A stretch of DNA of 64,000 nucleotides from Betaproteobacteria bacterium (lineage in GTDB: Bacteria > Pseudomonadota > Gammaproteobacteria > Burkholderiales > Burkholderiaceae_C). This document shows positions 53,888-62,400 of the stretch, piece by piece. The position numbers and the translations under genes were made by a program. The DNA lies in NCBI GenBank assembly GCA_025356445.1, contig JANXSZ010000011.1:124001-188000 (forward strand), in the 5' to 3' direction. Below the pieces are notes generated by a model that saw only the letters and a program-made list of their open reading frames with translations, ran no database searches and was not told the DNA's origin. Every line of letters starts with the position of its first letter. Positions within the stretch are counted from its first letter, which is position 1.

Positions 53888-54350
53888 GTAGGTACCTTTG
53901 CCAACGGACCGGTACAACTGGTGGAAGGTGCGGCGTTCCGCCTGGATCTGGATGCCGCCACGCCCGGCGATGCCCGCCGCGCCCCCATGCCGCATCCGCA
54001 AATTTTTGCCGCTCTGCAGCCCGGTGGCTGGGCTGCTGGACGTGGCCGCCATGGTGGCCTACACCAGCTCGGGTGCGTCGGCCCTGCGCATGGCCCGCGA
54101 ACGCCCGCGCGCCCGCATCCTCGGCATGACCCCCAGCCCCGCCACGGCCCGCCGCTTGACGCTGGCCTGGGGCGTGTATCCGGTACTGTGCCAGGATGTG
54201 GTGAACGTGGACGAAATGACAGGAGTAGCCCTCCAAACTGCGGTTACGCAGCAGTTTGCCCAGCTTGGCCAGACCATCGTGGTGGCGGCTGGTATGCCGT
54301 TTGGCGCGTCTGGCAGCACCAATCTGCTGCGGATTGCGCAGGTGAGTTGA
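53888..54350 (+). pseudogene. pyk: Pyruvate kinase remnant with internal deletion and frameshift
   Basis: The first piece, VGTFANGPVQLVEGAAFRLDLDAATPGDARRAPMPHPQIFAAL, resembles the pyruvate kinase section around the start of the B domain. After QPG the text changes frame and continues LLDVAAMVAYTSSGASALRMARERPRARILGMTPSPATARRLTLAWGVYPVLCQDVVNVDEMTGVALQTAVTQQFAQLGQTIVVAAGMPFGASGSTNLLRIAQVS, the C-terminal domain with its natural end. The beginning and about 250 central codons, including most of the catalytic barrel, are missing. The remnant fills most of the 691-bp gap 53837-54527; the remainder shows no gene. Confidence 0.85.
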
Positions 54351-54527
54351 TTTCAACGCGATGGAAAAATGCACATGGCAAAAATCATATGGAGCCTCGG
54401 CACCGCAACACAGGGTTCCATGCAACCGCCTGCGCTTAGAAACGCCAAGCGCTGAGGCTATAAACTTGCCTTCAGCCCAAATGGCCTTTTTAATTTTTTA
54501 ACGCTTTGTCAACGCCTGTTTATCCGC

Positions 54528-54941
54528 ATGAAATCCCTGCACACCCTCTTCGCCATCGCCGCCCTCACCTCTGTCGCTGCTTGCGCCACAGCTGCTGACA
54601 GCGCCACCGAAACTCTGCCCTCCGGCGTCAAGATCGTTCACACCACCGTGGGCACAGGCGCCAACCCCAAGGCCACCGACACCGTGAAAGTGCATTACAA
54701 AGGCACGCTGGTAGACGGCAAGGAATTCGACAGTTCGTACAAACGCGGTGCACCTGCCACCTTCCCGCTGAACCGTGTGGTGCCTTGCTGGACGGAAGGG
54801 ATGCAAAAAATCAAAGTCGGCGGCAAAGCCACGCTGACCTGCCCACCCGCCACCGCCTACGGCAGCCAAGGCGCTGGCGGCGTGGTGCCCCCGAACGCAA
54901 CGCTGACGTTTGAAGTGGAACTGATTGCTATTGAAAAGTGA
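54528..54941 (+). CDS. FKBP-type peptidyl-prolyl isomerase, exported
   Basis: 137 residues. A signal peptide (MKSLHTLFAIAALTSVAACATAA) leads to a single FKBP domain: LPSGVKIVHTTVGTGANPKATDTVKVHYKGTLVDGKEFDSSYKRGAPATFPLNRVVPCWTEGMQKIKVGGKATLTCPPATAYGSQGAGGVVPPNATLTFEVELIAIEK. The pocket residues Tyr, Phe-Asp, Val-Ile-like and Trp are at the expected places, and two cysteines (VVPCW, LTCPP) may form a disulfide. It acts on prolyl bonds of envelope proteins. It is transcribed alone and followed by a hairpin. Confidence 0.94.
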   Translation: MKSLHTLFAIAALTSVAACATAADSATETLPSGVKIVHTTVGTGANPKATDTVKVHYKGTLVDGKEFDSSYKRGAPATFPLNRVVPCWTEGMQKIKVGGKATLTCPPATAYGSQGAGGVVPPNATLTFEVELIAIEK

Positions 54942-54950
54942 GCTAGTTAA

Positions 54951-54980
54951 GGCCACCTGTATTGCACAAGTGGTCATTTT
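54951..54980 (+). terminator. Probable terminator of the FKBP gene
   Basis: GGCCAC at 54951-54956 pairs with GTGGTC at 54970-54975 (one G-T pair), followed by ATTTTG. It is short and the T run is weak. Confidence 0.5.
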
Positions 54981-55043
54981 GATGTGAATACTGCACACCC
55001 AGGTCGCTTTGGCGGCCTTGGGTTGTGTCAGCGTACCGTGGGG

Positions 55044-55448
55044 TCAGTGGGCGTCAGGGCGGATGCGCCTGATATCCAACCCCAGTGGGTGTGCCAAGCT
55101 CAGCCAATGACGGTCAGCCGTCAGTACAGGCGCATCCAGGCGTTTGGCAACCGCCAAGCACAGCCGATCACCCAAACTCAAGCCCAAGGCCCGGGTAGCA
55201 GGACGCATCAATCCAGCAGCCATGCCATCTTCAGCCATCACGTCGATCACGGCGTAATCAAGCTGGGCCAGCAATTGCATCAACGCGGTCACGTCCACCC
55301 CTCGGTCTAACGCTTTGGTTATCACTTCACAATGGTTTGCTGCCGTCACACAGCAGCCACCGGCTTGCAATGCAAGACCTACAGTGTCGCCACCGGGTTC
55401 ACCATTCAAAAAAGCCAAGATGGCCGAAGCGTCCAAGACGACACTCAT
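55044..55448 (-). CDS. vapC: PIN-domain toxin (VapC family), second copy
   Basis: 134 residues. PIN acidic residues appear in MSVVLDASAILAFLNGEPGGD at the N-terminus, ANHCEVITKALDRG and SLGDRLCLAVAKRLDAPVLTADRHW. It differs clearly from the PIN protein at 28.6 kb and belongs to the subgroup with a C-terminal LTADRxW block. It overlaps the antitoxin stop by 4 bases. Confidence 0.92.
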   Translation of the reverse strand: MSVVLDASAILAFLNGEPGGDTVGLALQAGGCCVTAANHCEVITKALDRGVDVTALMQLLAQLDYAVIDVMAEDGMAAGLMRPATRALGLSLGDRLCLAVAKRLDAPVLTADRHWLSLAHPLGLDIRRIRPDAH

Positions 55449-55690
55449 TCGGACTCCGAAGCCGCTCGACGCTCGGCGATTAACTCATCCACCACCGAGG
55501 GTGCAGAACGAGGTGCATACTTTTGAAACAGCGCTTGAGCGCTGCTCAGCTGCGCGCGCCGGGTGATTGCCGTCAGCGCACCGTCACGCACACTCCAAAT
55601 CAGCTGATCGCCATTTTGAATATCGAGTTGTTCACGCAAGGCGACGGGTATCACCGTTCTGCCATTGGACAGGCTTGTAGCATGATTCAT
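55445..55690 (-). CDS. vapB: AbrB-type antitoxin, second copy
   Basis: 81 residues. The AbrB swapped-hairpin domain is ATSLSNGRTVIPVALREQLDIQNGDQLIWSVRDGALTAITRRA; the C-terminal section SAQALFQKYAPRSAPSVVDELIAERRAASESE should bind the toxin. First gene of the operon with vapC; the AT-rich upstream region (55691-55800) should carry its promoter. Confidence 0.9.
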   Translation of the reverse strand: MNHATSLSNGRTVIPVALREQLDIQNGDQLIWSVRDGALTAITRRAQLSSAQALFQKYAPRSAPSVVDELIAERRAASESE

Positions 55691-55873
55691 GGCATTTTTA
55701 AAAAATTATTGAGATATGCCATTTTAGAATTTTTCTATAAAAAATGGCAAAAAAATGAACAATGTGCTCACCAGCGTCAATTCACGATACCAGATAGACT
55801 GCACAGGTAATTAACTTACCCGTCAGTCACACGTCCTCCCTTTCACGCTGTTTCGGCGCCACAAAGACATCTC

Positions 55874-56533
55874 ATGTTGAACAAATTGATAGCAGCCCTT
55901 GCCCTTTTCACCTGCACTACGCTGCTTTTGGCACAGGCACCAGCCCCCACTGTCGCACCTGCTGCAACCCCGGTAGCTGCCCCTGTGGTTCGCCTGCGTG
56001 GCACGGTAGAAAAAATTGAGCCTGGCTTGCTGACGGTGAAAGAGCGCAGCGGCGAAGTCATCACGCTGGTGTTGCCTGACAAAACACCGCTGTCTGAAGT
56101 GCTGCCGATTGCCATGTCCGACATCAAGGCCGGGAGCTTTATCGGTACGGCGGCGATGCCCAAAGCCGATGGCTCGCTGGAAGCGCTGGAGGTGTTGGTG
56201 TTCCCAGAAGCGGCGCGCGGCACGGGTGAAGGGCACTACCCCTGGGATTTGCAGCCACAAAGCACGATGACCAATGCCACGGTAGCCGATGTGATGGGAA
56301 CCACGTCAACCGCCGGCAGCGGCAATGGTGTCAACACGCTGAAGCTGAAGTACAAAGACGGCGAAAAAACACTGACCGTATCGCCCAGCACCCCCATCGT
56401 CACCTTCAAACCTGCTGGCATGGATTTGCTGGTGGTAGGTGCCAAGGTGCTGGTCAACGCCCAAGAGCGGGATGGCAAACCCACGGCGCTGCGCATCCTG
56501 GCAGGCCGCAACGGGTTCACGCCGCCGATGTAA
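55874..56533 (+). CDS. Exported protein of unknown function (DUF5666-like repeats)
   Basis: 219 residues. A signal peptide (LIAALALFTCTTLLLAQ) precedes an Ala/Pro/Val linker (APAPTVAPAATPVAAPVV). Two beta-rich segments follow that look alike: VRLRGTVEKIEPGLLTVKERSGEVITLVLPDKTPLSEVLPIAMSDIKAGSFIGTAA and VNTLKLKYKDGEKTLTVSPSTPIVTFKPAGMDLLVVGAKVLVNAQERDGKPTALRI. This is the pattern of small OB-like DUF5666 domains. Function unknown. It converges with the FrnE-like gene across 6 bp. Confidence 0.75.
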   Translation: MLNKLIAALALFTCTTLLLAQAPAPTVAPAATPVAAPVVRLRGTVEKIEPGLLTVKERSGEVITLVLPDKTPLSEVLPIAMSDIKAGSFIGTAAMPKADGSLEALEVLVFPEAARGTGEGHYPWDLQPQSTMTNATVADVMGTTSTAGSGNGVNTLKLKYKDGEKTLTVSPSTPIVTFKPAGMDLLVVGAKVLVNAQERDGKPTALRILAGRNGFTPPM

Positions 56534-56539
56534 AAGCCG

Positions 56540-57208
56540 TCAGGCCTGTACGGCCGTGGTGGCTGCGATCTGGCGCAAGGCCTGCTCGAACACCTCCACT
56601 GGTTGCCCGCCTGAGATCAAGTGCTTGTTGTTGATGATGACGGCAGGCACCGAATTGATACCCGCGCGCAGGTAAAACTGGGCGCTTTCGCGCACCTCCG
56701 CAGCAAACTCATCACCGGCCAAGACCGCTTTGGCACGGTCAATATCCAGACCCACAACGCCTGCCACGCGCACCAGCAACTCGTGGGATTCAGGGCTACC
56801 TCCGTCGGTGAAATAGGCACCGAGCAAGGCTTTTTTAAGCGCGTGCTGCTGGCCTGCTGCGCCCTCCACATCCGCCCAATGCAACAACCTGTGCGCATCA
56901 AACGTGTTGTAAATGCGGCCACGGCCTTCTTTGCGAAAGATGAATCCGACTTCGGCACCGCGCTCGCGAATGGTGTCGCGGATGGCGGTTTGCTGCTCGG
57001 GTGTGGAGCCGTACTTTTGCGTCAAGTGCTCGGTGATGTCCTGGCCGCCCGCAGGCATGTGGGGGTTCAGCTCGAACGGCTGAAAGTGCAACTCAGCCTT
57101 CACATCGGGGCCGACACGCGTCAGCGCCTGCTCCAAAGCCCCCAGACCAATGGCGCACCAGGGGCAAGAAACATCAGAGACGAAATCAATTTTGAGGGTG
57201 GTGGTCAT
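56540..57208 (-). CDS. DsbA-family oxidoreductase (FrnE-like)
   Basis: A 222-residue cytoplasmic thioredoxin-fold protein. The active site is CPWC at residues 15-18 (FVSDVSCPWCAIGLGALEQAL). Further FrnE marks: FQPFELNPHMPAGGQDITEHLTQKYGSTPEQQTAIRDTIRERGAEVGF, NTFDAHRLLHWADVEG and GINSVPAVIINNKHLISGGQPVEVFEQAL. There is no signal peptide. Disulfide isomerase or reductase activity under oxidative stress is likely by family. Confidence 0.93.
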   Translation of the reverse strand: MTTTLKIDFVSDVSCPWCAIGLGALEQALTRVGPDVKAELHFQPFELNPHMPAGGQDITEHLTQKYGSTPEQQTAIRDTIRERGAEVGFIFRKEGRGRIYNTFDAHRLLHWADVEGAAGQQHALKKALLGAYFTDGGSPESHELLVRVAGVVGLDIDRAKAVLAGDEFAAEVRESAQFYLRAGINSVPAVIINNKHLISGGQPVEVFEQALRQIAATTAVQA

Positions 57209-57474
57209 GGGTAGGCAATCAAAAATTGAGGAGGATTTGAGGGGAGATTTTTCAGTTTTTCAACAGGCCCATCAGTTGGGTACGGGTCGCCCAAGTTTCA
57301 AGCACTGAGCGCTATCACCGTGCTGATCCCCTCAGGGTAAGTCCTTACAAATGATTACTTTCCATAATCAATTTGAATACATAAAATAACTAACTAGACA
57401 GAACATTTCGTCATTGAACCTGTTTCAACGAACTGAAATGCGCTGTCTAAATCCACCCTAAACAGGAGACTTTG

Positions 57475-59331
57475 ATGCGCCCTTCCCGACCTATACGCTC
57501 AGCACCACGCTTAACATTCGGCTCAGTGTTTCGCCCCAGCACCCTCATGCTGGCCATGGGGCTTCCCTTGCTGATGTCCGCCTGCGGTGGCTCTGACAAC
57601 TCGCCGCCTCAGTTGTCAGCGGCGCAACCTGGCACGCTGGCGAACTGCGCCTCGCTGACAGGTTTCAGCTTTGCCAACGCCACGATCACCTCGGCCACAC
57701 CGATGGCGGCGAGCGCGGTCACGTCCACGGCGGATGGCGTCACGCTGGCCCTGCCGGCACATTGCGTGGTGGTGGGAAAGATGAACCCACGCACCGGTAT
57801 TGACGGCAAGAGCTACGCCATCAATTTTGAAATGCGCTTCCCCAATGCCTGGAACGGCCGCTTTTTCCATCAGGTGAATGGCGGTAACGATGGCGCTATC
57901 AACACCGACGGCACCCGCGCCTATGGCCGCAAACTTGGCGGCAGCCCCGCCAGCAATGGCCTGATCGACGGTTTTGCAGTGCTGAGCTCAGACGCTGGTC
58001 ACGCGCCTGATACCAGCTATGCGAACGACCTGGCAACCGGCATGGGTATCTCGGGTCAGGTGTTTGGCTTGGATCCACAGGCACGCAAAGACTATGGCTA
58101 CGCCGCCGTCGGCAGCTTGACCCCGATGGCCAAGAGCCTGATCGGCGCCGCCTATGGTCGCGGACCGGATCGCTCGTATATGGCGGGCTGTTCCAACGGC
58201 GGTCGGCACAGCATGGTGGCCGCTTCTCGCTACGCAGCCGACTACGATGGCATATTGGCAGGTGACCCTGGGTTCAACCTTCCACGCGCCAATGTGGCGG
58301 AGCAATGGGACTCGCAGGCGCTGATGGCTGCTGCCCAAAGCACAGATTCCGTGACGGGGAAGCCTGCCATCTGGAGTGCCTTGAGCGCTGCCGACATGGG
58401 CTACGTCAACACCCAGATTCTGGCTAAATGTGATGCTCTGGACGGTGCCACCGATGGCATGGTAAGCGACATCAAGAGTTGCCAGGGAGTCTTCTCACTT
58501 GCCAACGACGTAGCCACCTGTGCGACAGGTGTTACACCTAACGGAAGCTGCCTGAGTACGGTGCAGAAAACGGCATTGAACAAGATTTTCACGGGTGCAA
58601 AAAGCTCCGATGGCAAGGCGCTGTACTCGGACTGGCCGTTCGCACACGGCATCAACGCTGGCGGTTGGCGTGCTTGGAAAATGGGCGTCACCAACGGCGC
58701 AGGCTCGGGCACCAACAAATACGGCCTGAACCAAGTGTTCGCGACTTCTGGTGCACTCATTTTCAGCACGCCACCAGCTGACCCCACCGTTTTCACCGGC
58801 TTGGGCAGCACCGTGATTGATTGGACCCAGAATTACAACTTCGACAAAGCCGAGGCGCTGATCAACGGCACCACCTCGGTATTCACAGAGTCGGCTAACA
58901 CCTTCATGACACCACCTAATCCGACCAATCTGGGTACCCTGCGTGACAGGGGTGCCAAGTTGCTCGTGTTCCACGGCAGTGCCGACCCTGTGTTTTCGTA
59001 CAACGACACGCTGAACTGGTATGCCGGTTTGACCAGCGCCAACAGTGGCGACGCCAGCAAGTTTGCCCGCGTCTTCCCTGTGCCCGGCATGAACCATTGC
59101 TCTGGCGGCCCCGCCACCGACCAGTTCGACATGCTGACACCTTTGGTGGCCTGGGTTGAAAAAGGCGTGGCACCTGACAGCGTGATCGCAACCGCTCGCA
59201 CCGCCACACAAAACACCGATCTCGGCGGTGTGGTGGCGGGTCGCACCCGTCCCCTGTGTGCTTATCCCAAAGTGGCGAAGTACAAAGGCAGCGGCAGCAT
59301 TGAAGATGCAGCAAGCTTCAGCTGCCAGTGA
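57475..59331 (+). CDS. Tannase/feruloyl esterase-family lipoprotein
   Basis: 618 residues from the ATG at 57475, which has AGGAGA upstream. A lipoprotein-like signal ends in LLMSAC, so the enzyme is probably anchored outside. The esterase nucleophile is S240 in AGCSNGGRHSM; the Asp is probably in HGSADPVFSYNDT and the His in PGMNHCSGGPATDQFD, as in fungal tannases. The family cleaves gallate, ferulate or mono(2-hydroxyethyl) terephthalate esters; the substrate here is not known. The gene stands alone between a 266-bp AT-rich upstream region and a hairpin. Confidence 0.92.
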   Translation: MRPSRPIRSAPRLTFGSVFRPSTLMLAMGLPLLMSACGGSDNSPPQLSAAQPGTLANCASLTGFSFANATITSATPMAASAVTSTADGVTLALPAHCVVVGKMNPRTGIDGKSYAINFEMRFPNAWNGRFFHQVNGGNDGAINTDGTRAYGRKLGGSPASNGLIDGFAVLSSDAGHAPDTSYANDLATGMGISGQVFGLDPQARKDYGYAAVGSLTPMAKSLIGAAYGRGPDRSYMAGCSNGGRHSMVAASRYAADYDGILAGDPGFNLPRANVAEQWDSQALMAAAQSTDSVTGKPAIWSALSAADMGYVNTQILAKCDALDGATDGMVSDIKSCQGVFSLANDVATCATGVTPNGSCLSTVQKTALNKIFTGAKSSDGKALYSDWPFAHGINAGGWRAWKMGVTNGAGSGTNKYGLNQVFATSGALIFSTPPADPTVFTGLGSTVIDWTQNYNFDKAEALINGTTSVFTESANTFMTPPNPTNLGTLRDRGAKLLVFHGSADPVFSYNDTLNWYAGLTSANSGDASKFARVFPVPGMNHCSGGPATDQFDMLTPLVAWVEKGVAPDSVIATARTATQNTDLGGVVAGRTRPLCAYPKVAKYKGSGSIEDAASFSCQ

Positions 59332-59374
59332 TGCGTTGCTAGCTTAATGCGGTAAAAATCAAGGCCATGTGACT

Positions 59375-59399
59375 GCAGGCAGCAAAACACGCTGCCTGC
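59375..59399. terminator. Hairpin between convergent tannase and tetR genes
   Basis: Perfect 9-bp arms, GCAGGCAGC and GCTGCCTGC, around a 7-base loop (AAAACAC). There is no good T run on the plus strand; a TTTTT occurs further out on the minus-strand side. It probably serves both genes weakly. Confidence 0.5.
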
Positions 59400-59423
59400 C
59401 CAGGTCTTCACTTAAATCGTCAC

Positions 59424-60134
59424 CTAAGCCTTCACATAGCGCAACACCATATCCACCACGTTGGCGCGCCGCTGCGCAACCGCCTCCGGGCTGTCCACAT
59501 CGAGCTTGAACACCAACGCAAAGGTGTGGGCGTTGGCCACATTGAAGAAACTCAATGCACTGATGGACATGTGCAAATCCACCGGCTCAAGACCGGGGCG
59601 AAAAACCCCTGCTGCCACGCCCCGAGCGTACACCGCACCGACGGCGGTGATGGCGGGCACATTGAGCTGCTGAATAACCGTGCTTTGCGCCAAAAACTCG
59701 CCCCGGTGGATGTTTTCGTTCATCACCAGTCGGATGAAATCAGGGTTGTTGCGCTGGTAATCCACGGTGAAGGCGACCAGTTTGCACAGCGCGTCTTCAG
59801 GCGACAGGTTTTCCAGTTTCAGATCGGCCTCAATCCGCCGAACCCGGCTGTAAGCGGCCTCCAGCACCTTGACGTACAAGCCTTCCTTGCTACCAAAATA
59901 GTAGTAAATCATGCGCTTGCTGGTTTTCATGGCCTCGGCAATCACGTCAATGCGGGCACCGGCGAGGCCTTTTTCTGAAAACTCATGGGTGGCAACCTCA
60001 ATGATGTTTGCCATCGTGCGCTCAGGGTCGTTGGTGCGTGGCACGGGCTTGGGGATGGCTTTACCCCTGGCTTTTGCCTTGGTCTGCCCCATTGCAGGGT
60101 TTGTCTCGGAATGTACTAACTCGTTCATGCGCAC
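59424..60134 (-). CDS. TetR-family transcriptional regulator
   Basis: 236 residues. An unusually basic, disordered N-terminal section of about 35 residues (TKAKARGKAIPKPVPRTND) precedes the helix-turn-helix MANIIEVATHEFSEKGLAGARIDVIAEAMKTSKRMIYYYFGSKEGLYVKVLEAAY. The C-terminal half (LVMNENIHRGEFLAQSTVIQQLNVPAI) is of the TetR_C type found with aromatic or fatty-acid catabolic genes. Other in-frame starts (ATG for MGQTKAK) are possible. It is last in a minus-strand run with the hydrolase, Bug and AtuA genes, and may regulate them. Confidence 0.9.
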   Translation of the reverse strand: MRMNELVHSETNPAMGQTKAKARGKAIPKPVPRTNDPERTMANIIEVATHEFSEKGLAGARIDVIAEAMKTSKRMIYYYFGSKEGLYVKVLEAAYSRVRRIEADLKLENLSPEDALCKLVAFTVDYQRNNPDFIRLVMNENIHRGEFLAQSTVIQQLNVPAITAVGAVYARGVAAGVFRPGLEPVDLHMSISALSFFNVANAHTFALVFKLDVDSPEAVAQRRANVVDMVLRYVKA

Positions 60135-60161
60135 GAGTGTAGGAGAAATCCGGCCAGGGTT

Positions 60162-61004
60162 TCAAGCGGTCTCGGCAGGTTCCAGGATTTTCAGCAGAAC
60201 AGCATTGAACACCTCGGCCTGCTCGTACTGTACCCAGTGCCCGGCCGCCTCAACCCACTGCAAACGCTGGAATGTGGGCGCGGCGTTCAAGGCCGCCTCC
60301 AACGCCGCCAGACGCCCCAGATACAGCGCGTCTTCATGGCCATAGATGGCGAACACAGGGCAATGCACACGCGCCAGAGACTGGGCCAGCACATCAGTCA
60401 CCGACAAGCGGCGGCCAGGCATACGGTCGCGCACCACGTTGGTTTTGTGCAGCGCCATCACCTGTGCATCAATCCGCTGCGGGTCGTGCAGCATCAGCAC
60501 GCTCAAGTTGTGGCGGTGAACCTCATCGCGCCGGGCCTCATCGGGGAAATGCCGCCAGCCTTTCAGGTTGAGGCTGCGGTGCGACCCTACCCCCAGCGCT
60601 GGGGCCCCCACCAAAACCAAGCGGGCCACCCTCACCGGAAAATCAGCGGCCCAATAGCCACCGACCATGCCCCCAAACGAAAAGCCAACCAAATCCACCG
60701 CGCGCGCGCCCAGCAGCTGTTGCAAGCCCATTTCCAGCGGTTCCGCCAAGGCATCGGCGTCGTGGCCATCGGTAGGCAAGGCAGAATCGCCAAAACCCGG
60801 TAAATCAGGCACCCAGACTTCACGCCCGGCATCCACCAGACTCTGGATATTGCGCACCCAGTGCGTCCAGCTGCCACTGCCGCCATGGAGCAGCACCACG
60901 GGGCTGCGCCCAGAAGGGTTGCCACGGCCCCACCCATGCCAGACCAGCGTGCCTTCGCCGCAGGGTGTTTCCAGGCGGGTGGCGCTGTGCAACAGGGCTG
61001 TCAT
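60162..61004 (-). CDS. Alpha/beta-fold hydrolase
   Basis: 280 residues from the ATG at 61004, which has AGGTGG just upstream; a frame from 61082 would overlap the Bug gene. Oxyanion region PVVLLHGGSGSWTHWVRNI near residue 36, nucleophile Ser in LVGFSFGGMVGGY, the acid probably in AIYGHEDALYLG and the catalytic His in WVEAAGHWVQYEQAE. It resembles meta-cleavage-product hydrolases and esterases, but the substrate is unknown. It follows the Bug gene in the same operon. Confidence 0.9.
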   Translation of the reverse strand: MTALLHSATRLETPCGEGTLVWHGWGRGNPSGRSPVVLLHGGSGSWTHWVRNIQSLVDAGREVWVPDLPGFGDSALPTDGHDADALAEPLEMGLQQLLGARAVDLVGFSFGGMVGGYWAADFPVRVARLVLVGAPALGVGSHRSLNLKGWRHFPDEARRDEVHRHNLSVLMLHDPQRIDAQVMALHKTNVVRDRMPGRRLSVTDVLAQSLARVHCPVFAIYGHEDALYLGRLAALEAALNAAPTFQRLQWVEAAGHWVQYEQAEVFNAVLLKILEPAETA

Positions 61005-61039
61005 TCCACCTGCGGCTTCATCGGTTAGCCCTGGATCGC

Positions 61040-62002
61040 TCACTCCGCCACAATCCCTGCCGATTGGATGATCCGGCCCCACTTCACCGACTCATCGGCC
61101 TGCACTTTGCGCAGCCCCTCGGGTGAGGTGGTGGTGATTTGCGTGCCACTGCTCTGGTAAAAACCGGCAGCCGCATTGCTCTTGGCCGCGTTCACCAGCA
61201 GCTCGTTCAGGCGCGTGACGATGGGTGCGGGCGTGCCTGCGGGGGCATAGGCGGCAAACCAGTAGGTCATCTCGTAGCCCTTCACCCCGGCTTCGCTGAT
61301 GGTGGGCACGTCGGGTGCCAGCGGGCTGCGCTGCAAGGTGGAGACGCCCAAAGCTTTGAGCTTGCCTGCCTTGACCTGCGGCATGCCGGTCGCCATGTCG
61401 GTAATCATCGTGTCGATTTGCCCACCTATCAAATCGGTGACGGCGGGGGGGTTGGAGCGGTACGGGATGGCAACGATGTAGGCCCCGGCCATTTGCTTGA
61501 ACAGCTCCCCTGCGATGCGGCTGGACGAACTGCCCGAGCCAAACGTCAGCTTGCCGGGCTTGGATTTGGCAAGTTTGACGAATTCAGCCACGTTGTTCAC
61601 GCCCAAGCTGGGGTTGACCACCATGATCTGCCCACCCCGGCCCAGCAGCGTGAGCGGCTCAAAGTCTTTCACCGGGTCATAAGGCAATTTTTTGTACAGG
61701 TGCTCGTTGGCAGCGTGGGTGGTGTTGGTGGCAATCAGCACGGTATAGCCATCGGGCTTGGCCTTGGCTGCGGCTTGCGCACCAATGAAGGCGTTGGCGC
61801 CGGGTTTGTTGTCCACCACCACATTGATTTTGGTGTCCAGGGTAATAGCCTGGGCCAGCGAGCGGGCCAGCTGGTCGGTGGCGCTGCCTGCGGCAAAGGG
61901 AACAATGAAGGTGATGGGCTTGTCCGGGAAGGTCTCGGCATGGCTGGGCAGGCTGAGCAAGGCGGCGGCAGACAAGGCTGCAATCAAAAGGGGGCGGTGC
62001 AT
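61040..62002 (-). CDS. Bug/TctC-type substrate-binding protein
   Basis: 320 residues. Signal peptide (LLIAALSAAALLSLPSHAET) followed by FPDKPITFIVPFAAGSATDQLARSLAQAITLDTKINVVVDNKPGANAFIGAQAAA, the classical Bug N-terminus. Later blocks: VNNVAEFVKLAKSKPGKLTFGSGSSSSRIAGELFKQMAG and YEMTYWFAAYAPAGTPAPIVTRLNELL. Ligand is likely a carboxylate. It sits between the AtuA genes and the hydrolase, suggesting uptake of the compound the cluster degrades. Confidence 0.93.
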   Translation of the reverse strand: MHRPLLIAALSAAALLSLPSHAETFPDKPITFIVPFAAGSATDQLARSLAQAITLDTKINVVVDNKPGANAFIGAQAAAKAKPDGYTVLIATNTTHAANEHLYKKLPYDPVKDFEPLTLLGRGGQIMVVNPSLGVNNVAEFVKLAKSKPGKLTFGSGSSSSRIAGELFKQMAGAYIVAIPYRSNPPAVTDLIGGQIDTMITDMATGMPQVKAGKLKALGVSTLQRSPLAPDVPTISEAGVKGYEMTYWFAAYAPAGTPAPIVTRLNELLVNAAKSNAAAGFYQSSGTQITTTSPEGLRKVQADESVKWGRIIQSAGIVAE

Positions 62003-62022
62003 GGGGTGTCTCTTTCGGAAGT

Positions 62023-62400
62023 TTAAATGTCTGGCTGCAAAAATGGCAGCAATGCAGGAGGTATTGTCAGGGGCAAATCCAACAGCCAGTACGACAAGGC
62101 TTTGCCGTGGCTGTCCAGGTTCAGTGCATCGTTCACGCCACCGTCCAGCACCGTGTCGAGTACAAAATTCATAGCACCCAGTGCCGGCAGGATGTGCCTT
62201 ACAACGCTGCTGGGCTGCCGATGGGCAAAATGCGCGGCCACCGCAGCCTCGGTAACTTGGGCAACCAGCAGGTCAAACAACTCGGGGCGGTAGGCGATCA
62301 CGCTGATGTTGCTGCGGTTGCCTTTGTCACCGGTGCGGCTGTGGGCGGCACGGTAGAGAGGCACGGTTTGGTGACTATTGTGAGGGGTGGTTACGTTCAT
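62023..62400 (-). CDS. AtuA C-terminal-domain-like protein (separate small subunit)
   Basis: 125 residues from the ATG at 62400. The block YRAAHSRTGDKGNRSNISVIAYRPELFDLL is the mark of the ferredoxin-like domain that ends the long AtuA proteins. It overlaps the stop of the large AtuA gene by 4 bases, so the two should be translated together and probably form one complex. Function in acyclic-terpene or related acid catabolism is known only by association. Confidence 0.85.
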   Translation of the reverse strand: MNVTTPHNSHQTVPLYRAAHSRTGDKGNRSNISVIAYRPELFDLLVAQVTEAAVAAHFAHRQPSSVVRHILPALGAMNFVLDTVLDGGVNDALNLDSHGKALSYWLLDLPLTIPPALLPFLQPDI

